Both the position numbers and the translations under genes were made by a program. The notes under the pieces are model-generated. The model was given only the letters and a program-made list of their open reading frames with translations, had not been told where the DNA came from and did no database searches. Shown one piece after another: positions 8,006-15,507 of a DNA stretch of 32,625 nucleotides (the stretch's first letter is position 1; every line of letters begins with the position of its first letter). Source of the DNA: Roseomonas sp. CECT 9278 (GTDB lineage: Bacteria > Pseudomonadota > Alphaproteobacteria > Acetobacterales > Acetobacteraceae); the NCBI RefSeq assembly GCF_918698155.1, contig NZ_CAKKLX010000050.1, forward strand, positions 1 through 32,625. The letters are read 5' to 3'.

Positions 8006-8404
8006 ATGACCACCATCCCCACCGCCGGCCTGCTGCGCAGCGCGCTGATGGCCGATGCGGCCATGAGCGGCGCCAGCGGCCTGGTGCTGGTCGCGGCCGC
8101 CGCGCCGGTCGCGCAGGCCACCGCGCTGCCGGTGCCGCTGCTGTTCGCCGCCGGGTTGTTCCTGCTGCCCTATGCGGCGCTGCTGGCGTGGTGCGCGTGC
8201 CGCGCCGGCCTGCCGCGCTGGCTGGTCCGGCTGCTGGCGGCGGGCAACCTGCTGTGGGCGGTTGAATGCGCCGCCCTGCCGCTGCTGGGGCTGGTCGCGC
8301 CGAATGCGTGGGGCATCGCGTTCCTGGCCGTGCAGGCGGCGGCGGTGGGCGCCTTCGCGGGGCTGTATGGCCTTGCGCTGCGCCGGGCGCTGCGCGCGGC
8401 GTGA
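8006..8404 (+). CDS. Small four-helix integral membrane protein
   Basis: A 132-residue protein made almost entirely of four hydrophobic helices (about residues 15-35, 43-65, 72-92 and 98-120) with short basic loops. It has no motif that I recognise. The start at 8006 (MTTIPTAGLLRSAL) is preceded by an AAGGAG ribosome-binding site at 7991-7996; an upstream in-frame ATG at 7970 would lack one. The gene is divergent from the MmyB regulator across a shared palindrome and is probably its regulatory target. It ends four bases before the convergent SDR stop. The function is unknown; small four-TM proteins of this kind are often paired with local regulators. Confidence 0.75.
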   Translation: MTTIPTAGLLRSALMADAAMSGASGLVLVAAAAPVAQATALPVPLLFAAGLFLLPYAALLAWCACRAGLPRWLVRLLAAGNLLWAVECAALPLLGLVAPNAWGIAFLAVQAAAVGAFAGLYGLALRRALRAA

Positions 8405-8408
8405 CGCG

Positions 8409-9173
8409 TCAGAAGCGCGGCAGCAGCAACCCGCCATCGACCGGGAAGGAATGCCCGGTCGAGAACGGCATCGCCCCCGCCGCCAGCGTGGCGATGGCGC
8501 GGCCGATATCCTCGGGCTCGCCCCAGCGGCGGATCGGCGTCAGCCCGCCTTCGATGTGGGCTGCGTAGCTGTCCCACACCTCGCGCGTCATGTCGGTGCG
8601 GATCATGCCGGGCTGGATGTCGTAGGTGTTGATGCCGTCCGCCGCCAGGCGCAGCGCGAACAGCTTCGCCACCATCGTCACGCCGGCCTTCGAGACGCAG
8701 TACTCCGCGCGGTTCAACGACGCCATCACGGAATTGATGGACGACACGAAGCACAGCGACCGATGCCCGCGCTTGGGCGCACCCGGCGCGATCATGCGCT
8801 TGGCCAGCGCCTGCGACAGGAAGAAGACGCCGCGCGTGTTGATATCCAGCAGCCGGTCCCAGGATTCCGGCGTGGTCTCCAGCATGTCCTGGCGCTTGAG
8901 CACCTGCACCCCGGCGATGTTCGCCAGGCATTCGAGGCCGCCGAAGGCCTGCCACGCGGCATCGAGCAGCGCGCCATGCGCCGCGACATCGCCGACATCG
9001 GCCTGCACGAAGACAAAGCCGCCGCCCGCCGCGGCGACCGCGTCGCGGGTCTGCTCGACGCCCTCCGGGCTGATGTCGGCGCCGACCACGTCGAAGCCCT
9101 TCTCGGCCAGGGCGACGCAGGTGGCGCGGCCGATCCCGCGCCGCGCGCCGGTGACCAGTGCAGCAGGCTTCAT
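8409..9173 (-). CDS. Short-chain dehydrogenase/reductase (3-ketoacyl-ACP reductase-like)
   Basis: A 254-residue classical SDR. The cofactor motif TGARRGIG is at residues 8-15, and the basic residues after TGA would tolerate NADP. The catalytic set is N112 (in LDINTRG), S145 (in SSINS), Y158 and K162 (YCVSK). The C-terminal QPGMIRTDMT segment is typical of the FabG-like branch. The start at 9173 is supported by an AGGGGAAA ribosome-binding site; the open frame extending upstream runs through an intrinsic terminator and is not coding. The substrate is unknown. Proximity to an MmyB regulator repeats an association described for that family. It converges with the 4-TM gene, and a minus-strand terminator lies 79 bp upstream of its start. 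Confidence 0.88.
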   Translation of the reverse strand: MKPAALVTGARRGIGRATCVALAEKGFDVVGADISPEGVEQTRDAVAAAGGGFVFVQADVGDVAAHGALLDAAWQAFGGLECLANIAGVQVLKRQDMLETTPESWDRLLDINTRGVFFLSQALAKRMIAPGAPKRGHRSLCFVSSINSVMASLNRAEYCVSKAGVTMVAKLFALRLAADGINTYDIQPGMIRTDMTREVWDSYAAHIEGGLTPIRRWGEPEDIGRAIATLAAGAMPFSTGHSFPVDGGLLLPRF

Positions 9174-9251
9174 CGCGACGTTTCCCCTGGCATGTCGATG
9201 GCGCCAGCCTGCCGCCTCCGGCGCCCGGCGTGAAGCCCGCCCCGGAAATGC

Positions 9252-9285
9252 AAAAAGCCCGCCCCACCATGCCGGTGGGGCGGGC
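9252..9285 (-). terminator. Strong intrinsic terminator with no minus-strand gene upstream
   Basis: A perfect 12-bp stem (9257-9268 with 9274-9285) and a 5-base loop are followed on the minus strand by five Ts (plus-strand A9252-9256). It is a textbook Rho-independent terminator reading leftward. The nearest minus-strand gene to its right begins beyond 11.8 kb. It must therefore end a short transcript, attenuate the SDR mRNA leader, or stop antisense transcription. Confidence 0.8.
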
Positions 9286-9414
9286 CCGTCGCCGTTGACC
9301 GGCGCCGATATTCCTGGACGTTGCCTCGAACTCGAGTGCGCATCCTTGTGGGCCTTCGAAGCATCCCGGGTCAACGGGGTAGGTGTGCGGTGCAACATGT
9401 CAAGGGACGGGCCC

Positions 9415-10143
9415 ATGCGGATCCTGCTGGTCAACTCCAACACCACCCCGGCGGTGACCGATCGCATCGGCGCGGCGGCGCGGGCCGTGGCGTCCCCGGG
9501 CACCGAGATCACCGCGGTCAGCGCGCCCTTCGGCCTGCCGCTGATCGTCACGCGGGCCGATTGGCTGGTGGCCGGGCCGGCGACGCTGGCCGCCCTGGCG
9601 CAGCACCGCGGGGCCTACGATGCGGCGGTGATCGCCTGCTTCGGCGACCCCGGGTTGGATGCCGCGAAGGAACTGCTCGACGTGCCGGTGCTGGGCATCA
9701 GCGAGGCCGCCTTCCATGCGGCCGCGATGCTCGGCCGGCGCTTCGGCGTGGTGTCCTTCACCGCGGCACTCCGCCCGATGTTCGAGGACTGCCTGGCGCA
9801 TCACGGCCTGGCGTCGCGCTGCGCCGGCTTCCGCATGGGCCCGGCCTTCAGCGGGGACCCGGGGGCCGTGGCGGAGGAACGGCTCGACCTGCTGGCCACG
9901 CTGTGCACCGAGAGCGCGGAGCAGGACGGGGCCGAGTGCATCATCCTGGCCGGCGGGCCGCTCGCGGGCCTCGCGCCGCGACTCCAGCCGCGCGTCGCGG
10001 TGCCGCTGATCGACGGCACCCAGGCGGCCGTGCGCCTGGCGGAGGCGATGGTCGGCCTGATGCCGCGCCATCCGCGCCTGCACCGCGCGCGGGACCTGTC
10101 CGGCTTCGCACCGGCCGTGGCCGGGCTGTACCGCGGCGCGTGA
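9415..10143 (+). CDS. Asp/Glu (hydantoin) racemase superfamily protein, one catalytic Cys missing
   Basis: A 242-residue protein of the aspartate/glutamate/hydantoin racemase fold. The N-terminal MRILLVNSNTT and the first active-site loop IACFGDPGLDAA (Cys75) match hydantoin racemases. At the second site, where two-base racemases have a Cys in a GCAG-type motif, this protein reads ILAGGPLAGLA (residues 177-186), with Gly instead of Cys. C175, just before, is not in the catalytic position. The reaction may therefore be one-base (an isomerase- or decarboxylase-like variant) rather than racemisation. The start at 9415 follows AAGGGA. It lies about 100 bp ahead of an ABC peptide-type receptor gene, possibly in the same pathway. 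Confidence 0.85.
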   Translation: MRILLVNSNTTPAVTDRIGAAARAVASPGTEITAVSAPFGLPLIVTRADWLVAGPATLAALAQHRGAYDAAVIACFGDPGLDAAKELLDVPVLGISEAAFHAAAMLGRRFGVVSFTAALRPMFEDCLAHHGLASRCAGFRMGPAFSGDPGAVAEERLDLLATLCTESAEQDGAECIILAGGPLAGLAPRLQPRVAVPLIDGTQAAVRLAEAMVGLMPRHPRLHRARDLSGFAPAVAGLYRGA

Positions 10144-10245
10144 CGCCGCTGCCGCCGGCGATTCGCGCACAGGCGTTTTTTCGCTGACGCCACCTGCGGC
10201 GTGCCCCTAGCCTCTCCCCAACGACCATCACGGGAGAGACGGACC

Positions 10246-11814
10246 ATGCGCGCCATCCTGGCAGCCCTTGCCGTGTGCCTGCCGATCGCCGCCGCCGCCC
10301 AGGCGCCGCGCGAGGTGACGATCGCCCTCGGCGCGCCGCCGGCCAGCTTCGACCCGCATTTCTTCGCGCACTCGCCATCCTTCATGGTGCAGCAGCACGT
10401 CTTCGAACCGCTGGTCTGGCGCGACGAGAACAGCCGCACCATCGCCGCCCTGGCCGAACGCTGGGAAATGCTGCCCGACGGCGCCGGCTGGGATTTCCAC
10501 CTGCATCCCGACGCACGGTTCTCCGACGGCACGCCGGTCACCGCGGCCGATGTCGCCGCCACCATCGCGCGCCTGCCCAACGTGCCCAACAGCCCCGGCC
10601 GGCTGACCATCTACACCAACCGCGTGCGCGCCGTGGAAGCCGCCGGCCCGCGCACGGTGCGGCTGCTGACGCACGGCCCCGCCCCGCTGCTGCCCGAGGA
10701 CATCCCGCCGCTGATGATCGTGCCCGAACGCATCGCGCGCGAGGCCACCACGCAGGATTTCAATTCCGGCCGCGCCGCGATCGGTTCCGGCCGCTATCGC
10801 CTGGTGCAGTATGTGCAGGGCGAGCGCGTGGTGCTGGAACGCAGCCCGACCTGGCGCGGCCCGGCCTCGCCCTTCTCCCGCGTCACCTTCCGCGTCATCG
10901 CCAATGATTCGTCGCGCGTGGCGGCGCTGCGCGCCGGCGACGTGCAGCTGATCGAGATCGTGCCGCCGCGCGACGTGCCCATGCTGGAACGCGACCCCAA
11001 TGTGGCGGTGTGGCGCAGCCCGGGAACGCGGCTGATCTACATCTCGCTGGATGTGTCGCGCGATGTCTCGCCAGGTGTCTTCGACATCGACGGACGGCCG
11101 ATGGATCGCAACCCGCTGCGCGATGCGCGGGTGCGCCGCGCGCTGTCGCTTGCGATCGACCGCGAGGCGATCCGCACCCAGATCATGGAAGGCCAGTCGG
11201 TGCCCGCCGGCCAGATGCAGGCGGTGGGCCTGGGCGTGGCGGACCCCGAGCTGAAGCCCGACGCCTTCGACCCCGCCCGCGCCCGCGCCCTGCTGGCCGA
11301 GGCCGGATGGGCGCAGGGCTTCACGCTGGTCTTCGCCGGCCCCAACGACCGCTACGTGAACGACGAACGCATCCTGCAGGCGGTCGCGGGCTTCTGGCAG
11401 CGCATCGGCATCCGCGTGCGCGTCGAGGCGGTGCCCTCGAACATCTTCTTCCCGCGATCGTCGCAGCGCGCCTATTCCGCGGCGATGACCGGCTGGCAGT
11501 CGAGCGCCTACGAGCCCAACAACATCTTCGCCCCGGTGCTGCTGACCGAGGACCGCACGCGCGGCTGGGGCACGGTGAACCGGCATGGCTATTCGAACCC
11601 GGCGGTGGACCGGCTGTACGAACGCGCGGTGGTGGCGATGGACCCGGCCGAACGCATGCGGCTGTGGCGCGAGGGGATGGCCATTGCGATGGCGGACGCC
11701 CCGGTGCTGCCGGTGCACCACCAGGTGAACATCTGGGCGACGCGGCGCGGGCTGGTCTATGCGCCGCGGTCGGATGAATACACGCTGGCGTCGTCGTTGA
11801 CGGTGGCGCCGTGA
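10246..11814 (+). CDS. ABC transporter substrate-binding protein, peptide/nickel (SBP family 5) type
   Basis: A 522-residue periplasmic receptor. The signal peptide is MRAILAALAVCLPIAAAAQA. The mature protein begins with the family pattern VTIALGAPPASFDPHF, then FEPLVWRD, GAGWDFHLHPDARFSDGTPV and, centrally, DARVRRALSLAIDREAI, all typical of DppA/OppA-like cluster C receptors. The start at 10246 gives a clean signal peptide preceded by GGGAGA. Receptors of this family bind peptides, opines, nickel chelates, sugars or glutathione; the ligand cannot be inferred. No permease or ATPase genes are nearby, so it is an orphan receptor in this window. It may work with the racemase-like gene upstream. 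Confidence 0.9.
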   Translation: MRAILAALAVCLPIAAAAQAPREVTIALGAPPASFDPHFFAHSPSFMVQQHVFEPLVWRDENSRTIAALAERWEMLPDGAGWDFHLHPDARFSDGTPVTAADVAATIARLPNVPNSPGRLTIYTNRVRAVEAAGPRTVRLLTHGPAPLLPEDIPPLMIVPERIAREATTQDFNSGRAAIGSGRYRLVQYVQGERVVLERSPTWRGPASPFSRVTFRVIANDSSRVAALRAGDVQLIEIVPPRDVPMLERDPNVAVWRSPGTRLIYISLDVSRDVSPGVFDIDGRPMDRNPLRDARVRRALSLAIDREAIRTQIMEGQSVPAGQMQAVGLGVADPELKPDAFDPARARALLAEAGWAQGFTLVFAGPNDRYVNDERILQAVAGFWQRIGIRVRVEAVPSNIFFPRSSQRAYSAAMTGWQSSAYEPNNIFAPVLLTEDRTRGWGTVNRHGYSNPAVDRLYERAVVAMDPAERMRLWREGMAIAMADAPVLPVHHQVNIWATRRGLVYAPRSDEYTLASSLTVAP

Positions 11815-11848
11815 AAGGGCTTCGCTGGCGCAAGCGCCAACGGCCCAC

Positions 11849-11885
11849 CTACCCCTACCCCTACCCCTACCCCTCCCCCGCCCCC
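11849..11885. repeat. Telomere-like hexamer tract / G-quadruplex motif
   Basis: Four perfect ACCCCT hexamers occupy 11851-11874 and are followed by C5 and further C-runs. The minus strand therefore reads as a series of G4-G5 runs separated by one or two bases, a strong intramolecular G-quadruplex candidate. The tract lies between convergent genes, and the TAG stop of the heparinase-family gene is part of a repeat unit. Confidence 0.85.
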
Positions 11886-13516
11886 GCCATCGACACCCGC
11901 GTGATCGCCCACTGCACCGACGCCTCGCCCTCCTCCGCGACCAGCACCACCTGCTGGGCGCGGCGCGGCTCGCCGCCGATATAGACGCTCTCCTCGAGCG
12001 ACACGCGCGCGAACTTGGCGCGCAGCTTCCACCCGACGCCCGAGGGCAGGCGCAGCAGCGCCGCGCTCTCGTCCTGCAGCAGGGACGCGACGACACCCGG
12101 GTGCAGGTGGAAGCGCAGCGTGAAGCTGGGCACGGCCGCGTCGCCGCCGACTTCGACCATGTCCTCCCCGCGCAGGTCGTCGCCCGATTCCGCCAGGTAC
12201 AGCCGCCGCCGATGCAGCGCGCCGAAGGCGCGGCGCCAGCCGTCGTGGCTCGCCTCCAGCCATTGCGCGCCGGCCATCTCGTGGCGCGCCGTCTCGACCT
12301 GCTCGGGGCGGCGGCCCAGGCCCTCGGGGCGCAGCTCCGCCGAATTGGTGTCGGACAGGATCACCGTGGAATGCGCCGCGGTGGCGCGCAGCGCGTCGCG
12401 CCAGGCTTCCTCGGCGGCCGGCGCCGCGCCGCAATTCACGATCAGCCGGTCGCGGCCCACCGACATCTCGAAGGACAGCGTGCCGGCATGGGCGAAGCGG
12501 TCGGCGCCGGCCGGCAGCCCGCCATCGCCGCCCGAGGCCGCGCGCCCGGTCGGCGGCGCGCCGGTATCGGCAATGATCAGCGTGCGCCCCGCCTGCAACC
12601 GCTGGAAGCCCGATTCCGGCAGGTCGAGCGGCGCACGCCCCCGCGCCTGCCCCTGCGTCAGCACCAGGTCGATCAGCGCGGAGGATTCGTCCCGCGTCCC
12701 GTTGAACAGCGCCAGCCCGCCATCGCCGTGCCGGAACAGCCGCAGCGCCGGTGCGGCGCGATCGAGCAGCGCGGCGAGATGCGGCGGCGGCTCGACCCCC
12801 GCGCCATGCATCAGGTTGCGGATCTCGATCAGGTCCTGCAACGCCAGCAGCTGCATCGCGGGGCTGCGTTCGACATGCCCCCCATCGGGATGGAACTGGC
12901 GCTCGATCTCGGCCGGCAGGAAGCGCGCGGCGCGTTGCAGATACGCATCCTCCTCCAGCGCGATCGCCGCGGCCATCGCGCCCTTCAGCGCGGCCAGCGC
13001 GCCGCGGTGCTCGGCCTCGGCCGGCAGGGCGGCGGACAGGTCGCGCGCATCCTGCGCCATGCGCGTCATGACCGCGCGGCGGAACTGGTCCTCGGCGGTG
13101 GCGGCGAAGAAATCCCAGTGGCCGAGCCAGGCGGACAGCCGCGCGCCCATCACCTCCGGCGCGTCCGCCACGGCTTCCTCGGCGCCGCGGGTCAGCCAGT
13201 CGGCGGTCAGCGCGCGGGCCTGCAGCCGCGCCGCATCGGTGCCGAGCGCGCGCAGGTCGCGCATCCAGGCGAAGCCATGCGCCGCGGCGCGCCACACGAC
13301 CGATCCGGACGGCGCATCCCAGCCCTCGGCGCCGGCCAGGCCGATGCGCAGCGGCCGCGCGGTGCCGGCGGTTTCGAATTCGCCGCGCAGCAGCCGCGCG
13401 CCGCGCGCGGCGTCGCCGGGCCACAGGTCGCGGAAGGCGCGGGCCGGCGCGTCCGGCACCCGCACGGGGCGCAGCCGCGCCAGCTTCTGCCGGGCGCCGC
13501 GCAGGATGTTGATCAT
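11867..13516 (-). CDS. Heparinase II/III family protein
   Basis: A 549-residue protein of the heparinase II/III-like family. The N-terminal half is the alpha/alpha-barrel part, with [18 protein letters not shown] (about residues 215-232) as the conserved block. The C-terminal beta-sandwich contains [20 protein letters not shown] and [14 protein letters not shown]. True members cleave uronate-containing polysaccharides, but the alphaproteobacterial subgroup beside rpe has no assigned substrate. No signal peptide is visible ([17 protein letters not shown]), so a cytoplasmic location is suggested. The ATG at 13516 overlaps the rpe TGA by four bases (ATGA), which gives translational coupling. Its stop codon lies in a GGGGTA repeat. 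An envelope-polysaccharide role is inference. Confidence 0.85.
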   Translation of the reverse strand: MINILRGARQKLARLRPVRVPDAPARAFRDLWPGDAARGARLLRGEFETAGTARPLRIGLAGAEGWDAPSGSVVWRAAAHGFAWMRDLRALGTDAARLQARALTADWLTRGAEEAVADAPEVMGARLSAWLGHWDFFAATAEDQFRRAVMTRMAQDARDLSAALPAEAEHRGALAALKGAMAAAIALEEDAYLQRAARFLPAEIERQFHPDGGHVERSPAMQLLALQDLIEIRNLMHGAGVEPPPHLAALLDRAAPALRLFRHGDGGLALFNGTRDESSALIDLVLTQGQARGRAPLDLPESGFQRLQAGRTLIIADTGAPPTGRAASGGDGGLPAGADRFAHAGTLSFEMSVGRDRLIVNCGAAPAAEEAWRDALRATAAHSTVILSDTNSAELRPEGLGRRPEQVETARHEMAGAQWLEASHDGWRRAFGALHRRRLYLAESGDDLRGEDMVEVGGDAAVPSFTLRFHLHPGVVASLLQDESAALLRLPSGVGWKLRAKFARVSLEESVYIGGEPRRAQQVVLVAEEGEASVQWAITRVSMAGAGEG

Positions 13517-14181
13517 GCGGCGGCCCGCGCGGGGGCGCGCAGCCCGGCAATGGCGGCGGCGTAGTCCGCCTGGCCGAACACCGCGGTGCCGGCCACCAGC
13601 ACATCGGCGCCGGCGGCGAGGCAGAGCGGCGCCGTCGCCGCCGTCACCCCGCCATCGACCTGCAGGCGGATGTCGCGGCCCGAGGAGTCGATCATGCGCC
13701 GCAGCTCGGCGATCTTGGCCAGCTGGGACTGCAGGAAGGACTGCCCGCCGAAGCCCGGGTTCACCGACATGACCAGGATCAGGTCGGTGATGTCGAGGAC
13801 ATGCGCGACGGCTTCGACCGGCGTGGCCGGGTTCAGCACCACGCCCGACTTCCTGCCCAGCGCGCGGATGGTCTGGAGCGACCGATGCAGGTGCGGCCCG
13901 GCCTCGGGATGCAGGGAGATGATGTCGGCCCCGGCCTCGGCGAAGGCCGCGAGATACGGGTCGGCCGGGGCGATCATCAGGTGCACGTCGAAGGGGATGG
14001 CGGCGCGCTTGCGCAGCGCCTTCACCACGACCGGCCCGAAGGAGATGTTGGGCACGAAATGCCCGTCCATGATGTCGAGGTGCAGCCAATCGGCGCCGGC
14101 GCGCGCGACGGCCTCGACCTCCTCGCCCAGGCGGGCGAAGTCGGCGGCGAGCAGCGAGGGGGCGATCAGCGGCGCGTGCAC
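13513..14181 (-). CDS. rpe: Ribulose-phosphate 3-epimerase
   Basis: A 222-residue (beta/alpha)8-barrel enzyme that interconverts ribulose-5-phosphate and xylulose-5-phosphate in the pentose-phosphate pathway. Metal and catalytic residues are visible: [11 protein letters not shown] with the conserved Ser, [13 protein letters not shown] (H34, D36), [17 protein letters not shown] in the phosphate-binding region, and the late QVDGGV aspartate. The GTG at 14181 gives the usual family length; a TTG at 14217 would add 12 unmatched residues. The stop overlaps the start of the heparinase-family gene (ATGA). The pair recurs in alphaproteobacteria, commonly next to rsmB and purH; here rsmB is about 3.4 kb away with unrelated genes between. 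Confidence 0.95.
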   Translation of the reverse strand: MHAPLIAPSLLAADFARLGEEVEAVARAGADWLHLDIMDGHFVPNISFGPVVVKALRKRAAIPFDVHLMIAPADPYLAAFAEAGADIISLHPEAGPHLHRSLQTIRALGRKSGVVLNPATPVEAVAHVLDITDLILVMSVNPGFGGQSFLQSQLAKIAELRRMIDSSGRDIRLQVDGGVTAATAPLCLAAGADVLVAGTAVFGQADYAAAIAGLRAPARAAA

Positions 14182-14238
14182 GCTTGTGTTGTAGCGGTTT
14201 GTGACGCGGCGGGACAACCGGCGGGGCGGCGGGCGTGC

Positions 14239-14880
14239 CTAGGGCGCGGGGCGCCGCGCGAAGGCGAGCCCGATGCCGAGCGCCACCATCGCCCCGCCCG
14301 AGGCCTCGCGCAGCCGCCGCACGAGCGTCGGGCGCGCGGCCGCACCCTCGCGGATGCCGCCGGCGCCATAGGCCACGCCGACATCGACCAGCGTGTTCAG
14401 CGCCACCGAGACGAAGCCCAGCACCATGAATTGCAGCGCGACGGAGCCCTGCGCGGGATCAACGAATTGCGGCACGAAGGCCAGGAAGAAGGCGGCGGTC
14501 TTGGGGTTCAGCGCCTCGACCACCACGCCCTCGCGAAAGGCGCGGCGGACCCCGAGGGGCGGCGTGGGGGCGGCGCCGATCGCGGCGTCCTGCCGGGCAG
14601 CGAGCACCGTGCGAACCCCGATCCAGACCAGGTAGGCGGCGCCGACCAGCTTCAGCGCGGCAAACAACTCCGCGCTCGCGAGCACCAGCGCCGAGACGCC
14701 GAGCGCCCCCGCCAGCACATGCACCATGCCGCCCAGGCCCGTCCCGAACGAGGAGGCCACGCCCTCGGCCCGCCCGCCGGCGAGGGTCCGGGCCGCAACA
14801 TAGAAGATGCCCGGCCCTGGCGTCACGGCGAGCAGCACGGCGGCGGCGAGATAGAGGGCGAATTGCGAAAGGTCAGGCAT
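14239..14880 (-). CDS. LysE family amino-acid exporter
   Basis: A 213-residue inner-membrane protein with about six hydrophobic helices. The LysE/RhtB signature VTPGPGIFYVAARTLAGGR is near the N-terminus, and NPKTAAFFLAFVPQF lies mid-protein, the second family hallmark. Such proteins export lysine, arginine, homoserine, threonine or related solutes. The start at 14880 (MPDLSQFALYLAAA) fits the family. It lies 46 bp downstream of an Lrp/AsnC regulator gene on the same strand and is probably under its control, as for other amino-acid exporters with a neighbouring sensor-regulator. The rpe coding region begins 57 bp further on. Confidence 0.9.
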   Translation of the reverse strand: MPDLSQFALYLAAAVLLAVTPGPGIFYVAARTLAGGRAEGVASSFGTGLGGMVHVLAGALGVSALVLASAELFAALKLVGAAYLVWIGVRTVLAARQDAAIGAAPTPPLGVRRAFREGVVVEALNPKTAAFFLAFVPQFVDPAQGSVALQFMVLGFVSVALNTLVDVGVAYGAGGIREGAAARPTLVRRLREASGGAMVALGIGLAFARRPAP

Positions 14881-14926
14881 GATGGCGCGTTCTAGTGCAG
14901 GCAGCGCCTTCGCCAAAGAGCAGCGG

Positions 14927-15397
14927 TCACAGCGGCAGGGCGGTGGTCGACTTCACCCGCTCCATCGCAAAGCGCGACGTGACTTTCCGCAGGCTGGGCA
15001 CGTCCGCCGTCAGGCGCCGGTAGAAGGTGTCGAAGGCGGCCATGTCGGGCACCACCACGCGCAGCAGGTAGTCCACGTCGCCACCCAGGCGCCAGCATTC
15101 CACGATCTCGGGCAGTTTCGCGACGGTGGCGGCGAAGCGCTCGATCCAGCCGGCGGAATGGTCGCCGGTCTCGATCGCCACGAAGACCGAGACACCCAGG
15201 CCGACCTTCTCCGGGTCCAGCAGCACGACGCGGCCGGTGATGACGCCCTCGGTCTCCATCTTGCGGATGCGCTTCCAGCAGGGGGTGGGGGTCAGGCGAA
15301 CCTCCTTGGCGATATCGGCCAGGGAGAGGGCGGCATCCTTCTGGATCAGGCGGAGGATGGCGCGGTCGGTGTGGTCGGGCTCGAATTTGCGGCTCAC
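14927..15397 (-). CDS. Lrp/AsnC family transcriptional regulator
   Basis: A 156-residue feast/famine regulator. The N-terminal winged HTH (DRAILRLIQKDAALSLADIA, then LTPTPCWKRIRKME) binds DNA. The C-terminal RAM domain (GWIERFAATVAKLPEIVECW, DYLLRVVVPDMAAFDTFY) binds amino acids and drives oligomerisation. The GTG at 15397 gives a family-typical length and N-terminus (MSRKFEPDH-like after initiation); a TTG at 15454 would add 19 residues. Regulation of the adjacent LysE exporter gene in response to an amino acid is the likeliest role. It is divergent from a Bug receptor gene across a locally AT-rich region. Confidence 0.92.
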   Translation of the reverse strand: MSRKFEPDHTDRAILRLIQKDAALSLADIAKEVRLTPTPCWKRIRKMETEGVITGRVVLLDPEKVGLGVSVFVAIETGDHSAGWIERFAATVAKLPEIVECWRLGGDVDYLLRVVVPDMAAFDTFYRRLTADVPSLRKVTSRFAMERVKSTTALPL

Positions 15398-15435
15398 GGG
15401 CAAGGCCTTGGCTGGTTTCGTGGTGTCGTTAGTAG

Positions 15436-15455
15436 GAAAATCTTTTTCTTGCAAG
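15436..15455. promoter_or_regulatory. AT-rich palindromic site between lrp-like and Bug-receptor genes
   Basis: GAAAA-TCT-TTTTC (15436-15448) overlaps the palindrome CTTGCAAG (15448-15455). This is one of the few AT-rich spots in the window and resembles the degenerate A/T-centred sites bound by Lrp-type regulators. It is the likely control point for one or both divergent genes. Confidence 0.4.
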
Positions 15456-15507
15456 TTGTCCGCCGGTAGGGAGAACAGGTTTCTCTTTCGATCAAGGATT
15501 GCCTGCC

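Noticed and set aside
9290..9415. A tRNA or known structural RNA in the gap before the racemase gene
   Set aside because: A T-loop-like stretch is present by chance (CTCGA/TCGAG palindrome), but no acceptor stem, anticodon arm or known SRP/6S/tmRNA core could be matched.
9174..9551. N-terminal extension of the SDR frame to 380 codons
   Set aside because: It crosses an intrinsic terminator and the start of the racemase gene; the SDR fold begins at 9173.
11818..11842. TGGCGC/GCGCCA hairpin as another copy of the two-stem element
   Set aside because: It lacks the linker, the second stem and the AAN triloop; probably just a GC hairpin after the ABC receptor gene.
13517..14089. N-terminal extension of the heparinase-family frame to 740 codons
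   Set aside because: It overlaps rpe in another frame; the ATG at 13516 overlapping the rpe stop is the natural start.
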